DNA of 64,000 nucleotides from Emiliania huxleyi CCMP1516 (lineage: Eukaryota; Haptophyta; Isochrysidales; Noelaerhabdaceae), in assembly GCF_000372725.1 (NCBI RefSeq), contig NW_005199235.1:1-64000 (forward strand). The letters are read 5' to 3'. Below, one piece after another: positions 21,338 to 31,900 of this stretch. The notes under the pieces were generated by a model. The model was not told where the DNA came from, did no database searches, and saw only the letters and a list, made by a program, of their open reading frames with translations. The translations under genes were made by a program, and so were the position numbers. The first letter of the stretch is position 1; each line of letters opens with the position of its first letter.

Positions 21338-22221
21338 CATGTGTTTATCACAGTAGAGCTCTCTACCCGGGTAGCCCCGGGACGGGGGCGGGTCGGGCAT
21401 CACGGGGGGCTCACCGGGGCCCGGCCGTCCCCGCCCCCTCCCTCACCTGCCCCACCCCGGGGCCTCACTCGCGATGCGCCGTCCCGGGGGGTAGCTCGCT
21501 GCCCGACCCAGCCAGGGGCACGGACGGGCGGGCCACGCGCACGCGGCCCCGTACGCCTACCGCGCGCCCCCGGCCCGCGCCACGCCGCGGCACCACCCGC
21601 ACACCGCCGAGGCGAGGGAGAGCGGCCTGTGCGGCACCACCGCTCACACAGAACAATACTACAAATCAACTAAACGGGTGAGACCCCACTCTACTCTGCA
21701 CAGACAGTCCGCACTGCTCCAAACGCACAAAGTCTCTAACATCTACCGAGGCGGACGCAAAAAAGCGCGCCTCGGCGAGACGGATCTTGCCTGGGCCTGG
21801 AATCGCCGCACGCCAGGCCTGGACAGAGGCTCGCGAGAGGCCCTCCTTGTCGCCGTCCTCATAGGTGACCTGCTGGTAACATCCCGTCTCCGGGTCGTAA
21901 GAGACGATATCTCCGACGAAGGTGCCATGGCCGCCAAAGGTCTTCATCATCCGCTTGCCCACCAGGTCGGTCCGCTGCACCTTGCGTGGTGGGGAGCTGA
22001 GAGCTGAGGGCGGGTCGGGTGCCCGGGGGGCGGGGTGGGGGGGGGTGGGGGGGCACCCGGGGCGCCTCACAGAGAGGAGCTCCGCCCCGCCCCTGCCCCT
22101 CACTGCCCCGGGGGTGGGGCCTCACCCGCAGCCGGCGCGTCCCGGGGTGGGGTCTCGGGGTGAGTCCCGGGTGAGCCCCCCCCCCCCCCCCCCGTCCCGG
22201 GGCTACTGTGATAAACACATG
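21338..22221. mobile_element. TIR element with 7 bp target duplication (TE1)
   Basis: The ends are CATGTGTTTATCACAGTAG at 21338 and its exact complement ending at 22221, followed on each side inward by CCCCGGGACGG-type sequence. The flanking direct repeat AGCACTT (21331-21337 and 22222-22228) is a clear 7 bp target-site duplication. The 884 bp interior holds a GC-rich simple region and a Tudor-like exon but no transposase, so this is a non-autonomous DNA transposon. Confidence 0.88.
21666..22000 (-). pseudogene. Captured exon with Tudor-like fold
   Basis: Inside TE1 the minus strand encodes VGKRMMKTFGGHGTFVG, then DIVSYDPETGCYQQVTYED and GDKEGL. This is the pattern of Tudor/PWWP-like chromatin-reader modules (hydrophobic, acidic, Y-EDGD motif). 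A likely splice acceptor (GTGCAG) precedes it, so exon and intron pieces appear to have been picked up by the transposon. No start codon and no complete gene. Confidence 0.6.
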
Positions 22222-22228
22222 AGCACTT

Positions 22229-22345
22229 GATATCGATTGATAGGGTCGATTCCGCATGGTACGGACCCCTCGATCGTCTCGCCCTCCCTCACTGATGTGT
22301 TCATTGGGGGGGGCAGCATTTCACGGCAGGCTTCCTGAGTGAGGG
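22229..22345. repeat. Duplicated segments between two transposons
   Basis: Positions 22229-22322 closely match 59967-60060 (shared words TAGGGTCGATTCCGC and CCCTCGATCGTCTCGCCCTC). Positions 22326-22345 match the start of 21257-21311, whose remainder continues at 23241-23285 after TE2. The mosaic implies segmental duplication followed by insertion of TE2. Confidence 0.75.
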
Positions 22346-23236
22346 GACAGGGCCAAGTAAGGTAGATCTATGTGGCAGGTATGAACGTATCGGGGTATCT
22401 ATTGGGTGTGGCGACATCGCAGCGAGGCTAAGCAACAGCATGGCACTCGCGTTCACCCTCGGCAGTGCCGCGCGGCGAGAGGGTCGGCGAGAGGGAGACC
22501 CTCCTGGCTTTGCACGGACAATCGCTTTGGCTCTTTGCCCCTACCCGGGCATATGCTGCACTCCAGTAAGAGTCAAGTTAGGAGCACCCAGCTTGGATGG
22601 CACATGTGACATGAAAGGCAGGAGAGCCTGCAACGCATCTATCCACCCGCTTCTGCCCGTCAAGTTTTGCGTCGGCTCGCTGGACGCTGCTGGCCAATGC
22701 CTCTGGCAGTGCATATTCTGCCGGTTTGGCAGCTGTTCCACCGATGTTGTGGGGTGCCGCACCCGCTGTTGTATAGCGCAATCGGCACCCACCCGTATCT
22801 GCAGTATCTGCAGTATTTGCAGTATCTGCAGTCGCGTACAAGCGGCGAAGTCTGTGTGGTATTGAAAGGTATGCATACTTCGCCATACTTCGACACTTGT
22901 ATGTGGGAGGTATGGGTATGGCAGTATTGTGCCGCCTCTCTCGCAGTATTGCAGTACGAGGAGGCCGGACGCCGGTATCCGGGTACCGGGCGCACTGGGC
23001 ACGAGTACAGCAGTACGGATATCTGGCCCTACCACAGTGTGAGTCCTTGTCAGGTATGGCAGTACCCCGTTGACGCGAAGAGCGGAGGCCAGCGCAGTGG
23101 CGCCCTCGTCGCCGACGTTGTTGCCCACGAGATCGAGGTTGGTCAGTACCTCACGGCGCTGACTTCCTAATGTACCCCAGTAATAGCCAGCCATTCGTCG
23201 CGTACGGATACTTTATACCTTACTTGGCCCTGTCCC
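22346..23236. mobile_element. TIR element (TE2), about 0.89 kb
   Basis: The 21 bp terminal inverted repeat begins GGGACAGGGCCAAGTAAGGT at 22346 and is matched in complement ending at 23236. GTGAG and GTGAC flank the ends as an imperfect target duplication. The element splits a sequence that is contiguous at 21257-21311. The interior has a CAGTATCTG microrepeat (22799-22832) and an LRR gene fragment; no transposase is seen. Confidence 0.8.
23075..23170 (-). pseudogene. RNI-type leucine-rich repeat fragment inside TE2
   Basis: The minus strand reads LTNLDLVGNNVGDEGATALA and SALRVNG, one complete ribonuclease-inhibitor-type repeat (LxxLDLxxNxxGxxGAxALAxAL). This repeat is common in large NOD-like or axonemal LRR proteins. 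The frame is lost on both sides, so it is a transposon-captured fragment. Confidence 0.6.
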
Positions 23237-23285
23237 GTGACCGAGCTTCCTGAGCACCTTCGTGTCCGCACCTGAAAGCGCGCTG

Positions 23286-23849
23286 CTGCGAAAAAGAAGT
23301 CGAAGTGCGCCACGGACCACGGCTGCGAGCGGCGCCTAGGTCCGCGAGTAGTCTCCCCCCATCCTCAGGCGCCAGGGCCTCAAGGGCCTCTCGTCTCATC
23401 CTTTCTACACACATTGATTGATTGAGATGAAGTCCAGCAAACAACAAAACTCTCTCTATCAATTGTGTATTGACAATACCCGATACCCGATACCTCATAT
23501 TTTCTTCTCCTCAACAACCAAGGTCTGGGCTGGTGGAGAACCCGGTCGCTTGCTGTGATGATAGATGATACCGCGAACCTTGATACCCATTTTTAATCGG
23601 CATATTCGCAGAGCATTCTCCTCTCCGTCTCCCGCAGGCGCCAGGGACCCAGGCCCCACGCCCCAGCCGAGAGAACAATACTGTCTCATCTCTCTCTCGA
23701 GAGAAGAGCAAAACACACAACGATGAGATAGAGCCGATCCACATCCCAGTACGAACGAGTAACGAGAGCTACGAGTACGTACGAGGGTACGTCAGTACAC
23801 ACTAAGCTAAGACGCCGAATCCTGGACGCTGCTCGCTGCGAACGCTGGG
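23286..23849. other. Intergenic, no gene seen
   Basis: AT-richer region with CCCGATAC/GATACC repeats around 23480-23590 and a CTCTCTC run near 23690. No coding or RNA gene supported. Confidence 0.45.
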
Positions 23850-24992
23850 TCAGCCGAATCGCAGCCCGCACCAGCTCGCGTGCTCCCACCTGCCGTGCCG
23901 CAGGATGGCGGCTGGCTCCGGGCCCGGGGGCCCGCGGCGGCGCGCCACCTCCTCCTCAGTCAGGCTCAGGGCGCCCGCCGTCGCGCCGCCCCGCGCCAGC
24001 GGCTTGCCCGCCACCGTCAACTGGTACTGTCTCCCATCGAGCTCATCGGGCCGCACGAGCTGCAGCCTCCCCGGCGCGTCGCGCGGGTCGCGGAGCAGCA
24101 GCCGCCTGGCCGGCGGAGGCAGCACGCCCAGGATGGACCTCGAGTGGCCCTGGTGCTGCAGCAGCAGCGGCGGGCGGGCGCTGCAGCCGAGCCAGTGGCT
24201 CCCCTCCCCCTGCTCCGCCGCCCCCTCCTGCTCGCCGTCGGAGCCGCGGTGCCGCTTCGGAGGCGGGCCCCCGCCGCCTCGCTCGCCGCCCGCAGAGCCG
24301 CCGCCGCCCGGCGCGAGGCACGCGGCGGCGATGCTGTAGACGGCGTCGCCCGCGCCGGAGCGGTCCACCACCTCGACGACAAACGCCTCGACGCGCAGGT
24401 GCCACAGGAGCGTGAGCGAGCCGTCGGCGCCGAGCCACGCGGACGTGCCAGTCTTGCCGACGAGGCGGCCCTGGTACGTCCTCCTCGCCTCCGGGTCGAG
24501 CCCCTCCCGCCACCCCGCCTCGACCAGCCGCTGGATCTCGAGGTGGCCCTTCACGCGGCGCAGCCGGCTCGCGGCGCCGAGCGACGGGTGCGTCGCCGCG
24601 ATGGTGGCGCACAGCGACTCCAGGTTGGCGTAGCCGCAGTCCCACCTCTCCACCTGGCACGGCAGCCTCGCGCCGGCGCAGCAGAGCGCCGGCCGGTGCT
24701 GCGCGAGCGAGGTCGCCGCCGCCAAGACGCCCTGGCTGCCAGTGGAGAGCCACTCCGGCAGCGGGGGCGTCGTGGCTACAGCACTTGGGTCAGCCACGGC
24801 TGCGGCTGGCATCCGACACAGTGTGTGCGCCTCGGACTCCGGCAAGGGCGCCGCGGATGCGGAGCTCGGGCCACGTGGCTCGTCGGCGTCGAGATCAATG
24901 ACGACCGGGCGCGAGGGGAGTGGGTGGCTGCACGCCTCACAGGTGTGCGACCCTGGTGGGTTTCGGAGAGTGCAGCGGGAGCAGGAGATCAT
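23850..24992 (-). CDS. ZUP1/ZUFSP-like C78 ubiquitin peptidase
   Basis: Single exon, 380 aa from the ATG at 24992. An NZF/RanBP2-type zinc finger opens the protein (Cys 4, 7, 18, 21). Next comes VVIDLDADE, a SUMO-interacting-like motif. The C78 peptidase core shows the catalytic cysteine in ERWDCGYANLESL (about residue 119), YQGRLVGKTGTSAWLGADG in the middle, and the conserved LLLQHQGHSRSILGV containing the catalytic histidine region. A disordered Gly/Lys insert (GGGGPPPKRHRGS) sits between. Family members cleave K63-linked ubiquitin (ZUP1) or UFM1 (UFSP). The N-terminal ubiquitin-binding finger favours a ZUP1-like deubiquitinase linked to genome maintenance. It is shorter than human ZUP1 (578 aa), lacking the tandem fingers. 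Confidence 0.85.
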   Translation of the reverse strand: MISCSRCTLRNPPGSHTCEACSHPLPSRPVVIDLDADEPRGPSSASAAPLPESEAHTLCRMPAAAVADPSAVATTPPLPEWLSTGSQGVLAAATSLAQHRPALCCAGARLPCQVERWDCGYANLESLCATIAATHPSLGAASRLRRVKGHLEIQRLVEAGWREGLDPEARRTYQGRLVGKTGTSAWLGADGSLTLLWHLRVEAFVVEVVDRSGAGDAVYSIAAACLAPGGGGSAGGERGGGGPPPKRHRGSDGEQEGAAEQGEGSHWLGCSARPPLLLQHQGHSRSILGVLPPPARRLLLRDPRDAPGRLQLVRPDELDGRQYQLTVAGKPLARGGATAGALSLTEEEVARRRGPPGPEPAAILRHGRWEHASWCGLRFG

Positions 24993-25657
24993 GCCGCTGC
25001 AGGCGGGTGACAGGGCCCTTGCAAAAACCTCCAAATTCGGCTCAAATTCGGCACCGTGTCCTCGACCCAGCCCTTGGCGACCCAGCCCTTGGCGACTACC
25101 CGGGTAGGAAGCCGCCGATATAACTGGTGCCCCTCGCTCCTCGACCTGCTGATTTGGGCGCTTCGTTCGGCCCGGGAGTGGCAAGCCGGGCCCGGCAAAG
25201 CGCGCGGGCCGAGCCGGGCCCGGCAGGGGCCCAGCCGGGCCCGGCCTGGCCCGACGCCCCACTTAGCAAATCGACCCGTTTCCCATCCAATATCTCCCAC
25301 TCGGCCGCGGAGGCCCCAACTGAGAGCGGGGCCCGGGGGAGGGGGTCCCTACTGGTCGTGCCCACCCCTCGCACGACCCCGGGCGACAGCGGGGGACCCC
25401 GCAGCAGCAAACCCGCCCCACTTACGCTGGAAGAGCTCGTCGTCATAGCCATATTGCATCACAGCCTGCTGCACTGCGTCGTGCACAACCCCTGCCACCC
25501 TATCCCGCGCCTCAGCGTCGGAATAGTCGAGCTCGGAGCTCTGGGCCGGCGCGGGGCCCCCCGGAGGCACCGTGCGCCGCGCCGCAGTGCGGAAACGGGG
25601 CTCCGGCGCTCAGAGTCGCTCAGAGCACCAACTTACCGATTAAGTACGGTTAAGTAG
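24993..25657. repeat. GGGCCCGGC microrepeats and a short ORF
   Basis: 25180-25255 holds repeated GGGCCCGGC/GAGCCGGGCC words. GACCCAGCCCTTGGC is duplicated at 25064 and 25079. A minus-strand frame at 25349-25570 (ELDYSDAEARDRVAGVVHDA, MQYGYDDELFQRKWGG) has protein-like composition and may be an exon, but nothing identifies it. Confidence 0.45.
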
Positions 25658-26440
25658 AGGGCAGATTTGGAGAGATCTCGAGGAGTACATACAGATAGAC
25701 CCTCCAACCATCAGAAAACTCCGACCTGATCGGTCGTACTGACCGCCGACAGATCACTCCAGACAGTAGACAGGCCGACGTCTGCACGCGGCCGGCCGGG
25801 CGAGAGGCTTGACACGATCCGGCCCTGCGACCCTGACGCTGCTGCTCTAGCTATCAGACATGCGCTGCTGACTGCTGCCACAATGTGCGACGGTGCTGAC
25901 CCACTTGGCGGCCTTCCCGGTCAGTGGTGAGGCGCAGTTCAGAGCTGTCGATGGCGCGATGCCGCACTGGTCCCACATTGGTGACACGATACCACCAAGT
26001 TTGCCGGTCCAAGAGAGAGGCACCGGCGCTGTCCTGAGAAGGTGCGTGGTCCCTCTTGACTGCCCATGCGCGCGAGGCTGTGTAGGCATAGCCTCGAGAG
26101 TGCCAGCAGCCAATCCGAGGTGACGCGCATTGCGTCAGAAGCGTGCACACGATGGAAGGACACCTTCCTACTGGCCGTACGATCAGGTCGTCACTGAATG
26201 CTTGATACTAAGGCCGCGAGCTATGCAGGTGATCAATTGTGCATCATGGCACGGTCAGCTGCGCCGACAGGCTGTCGCAAGGCGTGATAGCATGGCCGCA
26301 AGTACGCCGAATTCCCATGAAAACAAGTAAAAAAACGACAAAAAAGAAAAACAATCCAAAAAAATCGGCGCCTGCGGCGGGCCATGGGACCCCATCTCCC
26401 CCCCGCATGGACACCCTCTGGGGCCCCCGCGCCGGCCCAG
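25658..26440 (+). repeat. 0.8 kb inverted duplication, arm 1
   Basis: This segment matches the reverse complement of 53565-54372 at very high identity with only small indels, such as a 12 bp duplication near 53730 and an extra GCGATGG near 54060. One end is the GAGGGCAGATTTGGAGAGAT side, the other GGGGCCCCCGCGCCGGCCCA. No protein family is recognised in any frame. Most likely an interspersed element of unknown class. Confidence 0.9.
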
Positions 26441-26714
26441 AGGCTCGGAGTCATGCCCGGAAGCAGGCCTCGAATCCTAGATCATCGTAGAATCTTAAAT
26501 AGCTCTCTCTACGGAGCCTCTCGCGACGCCGCGGTCCTCTTGTTGATGTTGTCTTGACGGCGCGCGCGCACACACCAGCGCGCCGGTCTCTCGATCGTAC
26601 CGTAATCCGTAAAAGCTCTCTAGATCGCAGGAGCGGCCGCACACTGCTCGGTACCCCCCCTGCACATCTAAAGCCATCGCTGCTGCTGGGGGGGGGGGGT
26701 CTGACCCCCCCAGC

Positions 26715-26814
26715 NNNNNNNNNNNNNNNNNNNNNNNNNNNNNNNNNNNNNNNNNNNNNNNNNNNNNNNNNNNNNNNNNNNNNNNNNNNNNNNNNNNNNN
26801 NNNNNNNNNNNNNN
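26715..26814. other. 100-N assembly gap
   Basis: Exactly 100 N bases, a standard scaffold gap. The left side ends in a poly-G/poly-C palindrome (CTGGGGGGG ... CCCCCCAGC), a likely reason for the break. The right side begins inside a duplicated gene end. Confidence 0.99.
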
Positions 26815-27240
26815 CGCCTGGCTCCTCTCCGTGCCGCTCTTTGAGTTCCTGTGCGCCGCAGCCCGCTTCGGCCCTGCCGCGCCTGCCGCGCCTGCCGTGC
26901 CTGCCGCGCCTGCCATCACACGCTCGCCCCTCCCTACCTTCCAGGCGCGCTCTCGCGGCCCTCAGCATCGGCCCCATCGCCGACGACACTTGGCCCACCG
27001 CCGCCGGGATCAGCTACCCAGGCGGCTCCGTGGGGACCCTCGCGATGATGGTGTGGTGGAGGAGGTGGCTCCTGGATGCGACCCCCCGCTGACAATGACA
27101 TGAGATGCGTCGACTCCGTAGTATAAAACTGACGGGGCGAACGAGTGAGACTTGAAGAGAACTATAACATAATGCCGGCATGTGCATGGGCATATGCAAA
27201 AAAACACGACGTGTCTAGCATACTGACGTACATAAACTCC
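26815..27240 (+). pseudogene. Truncated inverted copy of the decarboxylase-like gene end
   Basis: Near-identical to the reverse complement of 19708-20131, covering the second membrane helix (SVPLFEFLCAAARFG), the CCTGCCGCG tract, the last exon with stop, and the 3' flank. A short insertion near 27212 distinguishes it. It begins at the gap, so either a whole second gene lies in the gap or this is a partial copy. Confidence 0.85.
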
Positions 27241-27883
27241 CCGGGGGGGGGGGGTCCCGACCCCCCCAGCAGCAGAGCGCACGAATGTGCGGACCCAGCT
27301 CTCCCCCGTCTCTTCGCCGCCGCCCCGCCACCCTCCACCCTCGGCTCGGTGTTTGAGCGGTACGCTCGAGGCGGTTGTGTTCACCGCGCCTTCGAGCCCA
27401 ATACACCTTCGTCTTGTCGAGTGCTGGCGTTTTACTAAAGACTTGTGACCATGTGAGTCTACCTTTACCTTCCACACATAGCGCGTATAGTGAGCCACTC
27501 ACTCGGGCGTCTCGCTGACGTTGATCGATCAGCGCTGATCTCCGTAGCCTATCGGCCACCCGCTCGATCCTCGGACGCTGTGCCACGGCGTATGATGGGC
27601 TGCGAGAGCCGTATCTTCCCTCCTTGAGGCAGAGGCGCCGCGATGCACGAGAGGCGTAGAAGAGAGGCTGGCGTGCCCCGCACCTCCCGGTTGGCAGTAG
27701 GAGGGCCCACCGGTGAGACCACTGATTTTGGTGCCGACCATAATTTCTCGCCACTGGAACGCATGCTACTTACAGCTGCTGTCTATACAGAGATGCCAGC
27801 ACCCCCCACAGGCAGAGCGCTCCTGCTGGGGGGGGGGTCCGGACCCCCCCAGCAGCAGAGCGTTGCTGCTGGGGGGGGGGTGG
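27236..27883. repeat. G-tract palindromes, CTGCTGGGGGGGG type
   Basis: Units of the form GCTGCTGGGGGGGGTC...GACCCCCCAGCAGC occur at 26680-26714, 27236-27275, 27822-27853 and 27865-27882, each followed or preceded by AGAGCG. They can form strong hairpins or G-quadruplexes. Between them no recognisable gene was found; minus-strand frames at 27215-27754 show no family. Confidence 0.7.
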
Positions 27884-28971
27884 TCCTTGGTAGTTTTTGG
27901 CAGATGTGCCATGTCCGTTTTATTCGCGCTGCTGTGTTAGAGAGAGAGTGGGTTTCTATGTTTGCGATTTGGAATTTGGCATTTGTCCACCTCTTTGTAG
28001 CCCCCCGCTACCCAGTTGCACTCGTGCGACGTAGCGGGGGGCCACGACTACGTTTACGAAAACATAAGTAGTCCCGCGAGGTGTGAATTTGGCCGCGCCC
28101 CTGTAGCCCCCTTTCCAGCGAGTAGGGTTTCGTCCCCAGAGCGTCCCCCAAACTTGGATTGGGCGCGAACCGTATCTCGCAACGAATCTCGCCGGCCTCA
28201 CCGGCCCTCTTTGCCTTTGACCGACGCCACCATCCGCTCGACTGGCCGATGAAGAGCGACCCGTACAACGCGCACTTGTCGTCCTCCCTCCTCGCCACAT
28301 GACGGCCGCCCCACGACACCAACAGTCGCGCTCCGCACGCCTTCGAGGTCAGCTGCGGCCGAGCGACGATCGGCTCGTCTCCGATCGCTGGGCGCGGTCA
28401 CTCTCCGGCCATCACCCGCCTGCCGATCTCCTGTCCGCCTCGCCGCGCGCGGGCCGCTCGCCTGCTCGCCACCGCCGCCGCGCGTCCCCGCGCCGCCACG
28501 CTTCCCTGCACCTGACTGCGCTCGAGCTGCGCAGACAGACGGCGCGCTCTGCAGAGCAGCGGCCGCCCAGGCGGTCGCTGCTCCGCCCCGTCCGAATCCG
28601 TCCGTCCGGCGTCCGCGCGTACTGCTGCCGCCGCCGCCGCCGCTCCACCCGATCCCCGCGTGTCGTGAGAGTAATGCTTTGTGTATGGCAGATGGCACCC
28701 GCGGGTGACCGGTGTGTCCCGCGTGTGTGTGTGGACTTGTCACTTGATCTTGAGCCTCTATGATTCGTAGACCATCTGCGCAGCGCCTCGGAGAGGCGCG
28801 CAGGAGGCGCGCTTTGTAATACACTCGGGTTTGGATGGTAGCGGGGGGCCCCGCCGGAGGCTGGTTACTGATGGTTTATTTATTTATGTATTGCCGAGGA
28901 TGGACCGGGAGGCGGTTAGTACACCGCCCGGCGCTGCGTGGAGCTTGCAGCTCCGCGGCGATGGACTCGCC
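27884..28971. other. Intergenic with a short fold-back
   Basis: TAGCCCCCCGCTAC (about 28001) and GTAGCGGGGGGCCA (about 28030) form a 12-14 bp hairpin. GTAGCGGGGGGCC appears again at about 28837. The long overlapping ORFs at 28.2-28.8 kb on both strands are low-complexity Arg/Ala/Ser frames that I do not accept as genes. Confidence 0.45.
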
Positions 28972-31900
28972 TCACTCTTCTGCAGACAGCGCCGCCTCCA
29001 GCGCCGGGCAAGCTGCGACGGCGGCGCGAAACGCGACTCCGTCGCACGCCTCCAGCAAGTCTGTGGCGCGGCGGAGGCAGCGCCTCGCCTCGCACGGCTG
29101 GCTGGCGGCAAGCGCCGCAGCCAGCAGGGCGGCCGCGGGTCGCGCTGCAGCAAGCGCCCGATCGTCGGGAGCGGAAGCGCGGTGCGGGGAGAGCAGACCA
29201 GCGACGGCGGTGCGCGGGTCGGAGAGGGCGAGCAAGCGGACGAGGTGCAAGACGCAGCGGGCCGCCTTCTCGCGAAGCAGTGCGGGGGCGAGCGATGTGG
29301 CTGCGAGACGGAGAAGCAGCTCCGGACGAGAGGCCAGCGGACGAAGGCGCGCCACGGCCGCCGCCGCCTCGCTGTCGTCGGCGGCGACGGATGCGGCGGG
29401 GGCGAGGGCGCAGACCCCGGTCCAGCTTGCGCTTCCCTCCGCCTCGGCCTCGGCGTCCGAGGCGGCGCAAGCGTGGCCTTGACGTCGGCGCACAGCGGCG
29501 CGGCAGAGGGAGACGCCATGGCCAAGGAGGAGGTACGCGGCGTCGAGCGCGACGCCGAGCGCCTCGCAAGTCGCGGGACTGGCGCCGAGCGTGCCCGCAG
29601 CTGCCGCGCCAGAGAGCAGCGACGCGAGCAGCCGAGGCACGCCGAGATCGACGGCGGCGGCTGGCCGCTGCGACACGCCGCGAAGGATGGTTGCCGTCTG
29701 CACTGGGAGCGGCGGCGAAGCTGCTGCGGCGACGCCCGCATGCAGCGCAGCGCAGAGAGGCGCGGCGAGGCGAAGGCGATCGAGCGCGTCGCTGAGGTCG
29801 GGCGGCGTTCCCGGCGCCTACAGCAACGCCGCTCCAGGGTCCCTCGCCGGGGCGGTGCGAGAGAGGCCTCGCGGCGCCAAGCGGCGCGCCGCAGAGAGGA
29901 CGAGAAGGGAGGCGAGGGCCACGTCGTTCGGGCTGCCATCCTCAGCGGGACGGAGCAGCGAGGGAAGCACCGGAAGCAGATGCGACCTGCCACGGACACA
30001 AGAGGGTGTCGCGTCAATTGCTCCGGCGCGCAAGAGCAGGGGCGCCGCGAGCAGCCACCACCGAAGTGTGCACCACGCGGCGGCGGCGCATCCGTCGGAG
30101 GCGCGCCGCAGGAGAGAGGTGGAGAGAGCCGACGCGGCGCGAAGCGAGCCGAGGGCGGCAGGGCTCGTCGGGCGCGCGGCGACGGTGCGAAGCAGGCCGC
30201 CCAGCAAGCCGCTCGCGCCAACGTGTCTCGCCTGCCGGCGACGTGTTTCCGGGCAATCGATCGGCGGTGGCACGAGCACGTGAGGGGAGAGGGCGGAGGG
30301 AGAGCTACACGGCGAAGGGGATCTGAGAGCTGTACCGCGTCGCTGGTGGCGATGTCCGCTGCCTCGGCTGGCGTGGCGGCGGCGAGGGACGATTCAGCGA
30401 GGCGTGTCGCCGCCGCAACGCCGCGCTCGCCCCCGCCGAGGTGGAGGTGCGCGGCGAGCGAGGAGAGCAGAGCTGGCGAGGCCGACACGACCGCCGTCCC
30501 GATCACCGACTGCCAGTCCCGCAATGCCTCCAGCAGTGAGAGAGCCTCGTCCGCACTCAGCGCGGCCCAATCCGACGCACGAGCGCCGGCCGCCTCCCCA
30601 ACACTCCGCGCAACGCCGCCGCTGTCACGGCTGGCCGCAGTTGCGGGCGGCGGCTCCGTGGCGTAAAGACGGGCCAGGAGCGCCGGCAGCATCGAACGGA
30701 CGACTCGGCACACGCAGCTGGCCGCACGCTCGGATTTGCCCGTGGCGGCGTCCACGTCTTGCCCCCCCGCATCAGGCATCGCAGCGAGGGCCTGCAATAG
30801 CCCGAGCTCTGTCGCAACGTGCAACCAAGGCGCGCCGAGGGGCAAGAGCAGCGCGGCGACCAGGCAGCCCTTGGACTGAAGCTGCTGCTGCGGCCGCCGG
30901 ACGAGCGACACACACGAGCGGAGCGCGGCTCGACGGATCGCAAGCGGCGCACTGCTGAGGCGGCGTCGCGCGTCGGCGTCGCTGACGGCGAGCAGGAACG
31001 CGGTGGCGGCGGCGGCCGCCGGCTGCGGCGCGTCGCCCCGCATCTGCGCGAGAAGGACCTGCGCGCCGAGCTCGCTGCTGCCGTTCCCGCTCGAGAAGAC
31101 CGAATGCGCCAAGCTTGGGCGCAAACGGATGAGGTGGGCGGCGGCGGCGGCGGCAGAAGCGCGGCGAGCGGCGGCGGCGACTGGAGCGGGCCGCCGCCTT
31201 GCGAGGAGGGAAATCAGCGCAGCGAGCACTGGCGCGCAGCAGAGCGCGTCCGCGACTGACCCCTCGTGCGCTGCGGTGCAGCGCAGCAGGACGTTCTGCA
31301 CCGTCTTGGCCGCGTACGCAGCGGTCTGCCAGTCGTCCTCGCGGAGCGCCGCTACCAGCGCCACGAGCGCCGCTTCGGGCACCACCCATGCGCCGCCACT
31401 CGACTCGGCGCCGCCACTCGACTCGGCGGGCTTGGCGGAAGCGTGGTCCTGGTGCACGGCGGCGGAATAGTAGACCGCCTCGCCCAGCGCGGCCGCGGCG
31501 CGACGGCGCACCCTCGCAGCCCGCTCGGTGGCTGCCCGTTGCTGCAGCGCCGCGATCAGGCTCGGCATCAGCAGCTCGTGGCAGAATGCCGCGTCGAGGA
31601 GGGTCGCGTTCCGCAGGAGCAGCGCGAGGAGAGTGACGAGCCGCAGCCTCAGAGTCGCCGAGCCGGCGCTCCGCAGCTCGCGCGCAGCCAGCGCGCCGAT
31701 GGCACCTGGAGAGGGGCCGGGTGTCGAGGCGGAGGCGGAGAGGAGAGAAGGGGAAGGGGCTTGGGGGTGGGTGGGGGAGAGAAAGCACCGTTAAGCAACG
31801 CCGTTGCCATCCGCGCATCGGTGGAAATCGACTCGCAGTACAGCAGCGTGTTTGCCTTCTCCGCGGCGCCCACGCCCGCCCCTCCGAGCGAACGAGCGAC

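Noticed and set aside
22799-22832. CRISPR-like short repeat (CAGTATCTG units)
   Set aside because: Adjacent 9 bp units without spacers in a eukaryotic transposon; simple microsatellite.
25893-26123. ORFs conserved in both arms of the inverted duplication as a transposase
   Set aside because: Conservation is at DNA level in all frames; no catalytic motif or domain could be recognised.
28831-30666. 611-codon plus-strand ORF
   Set aside because: Antisense shadow of the ULK4-like gene; Arg/Gly/Ala composition reflects GC bias and no domain is present.
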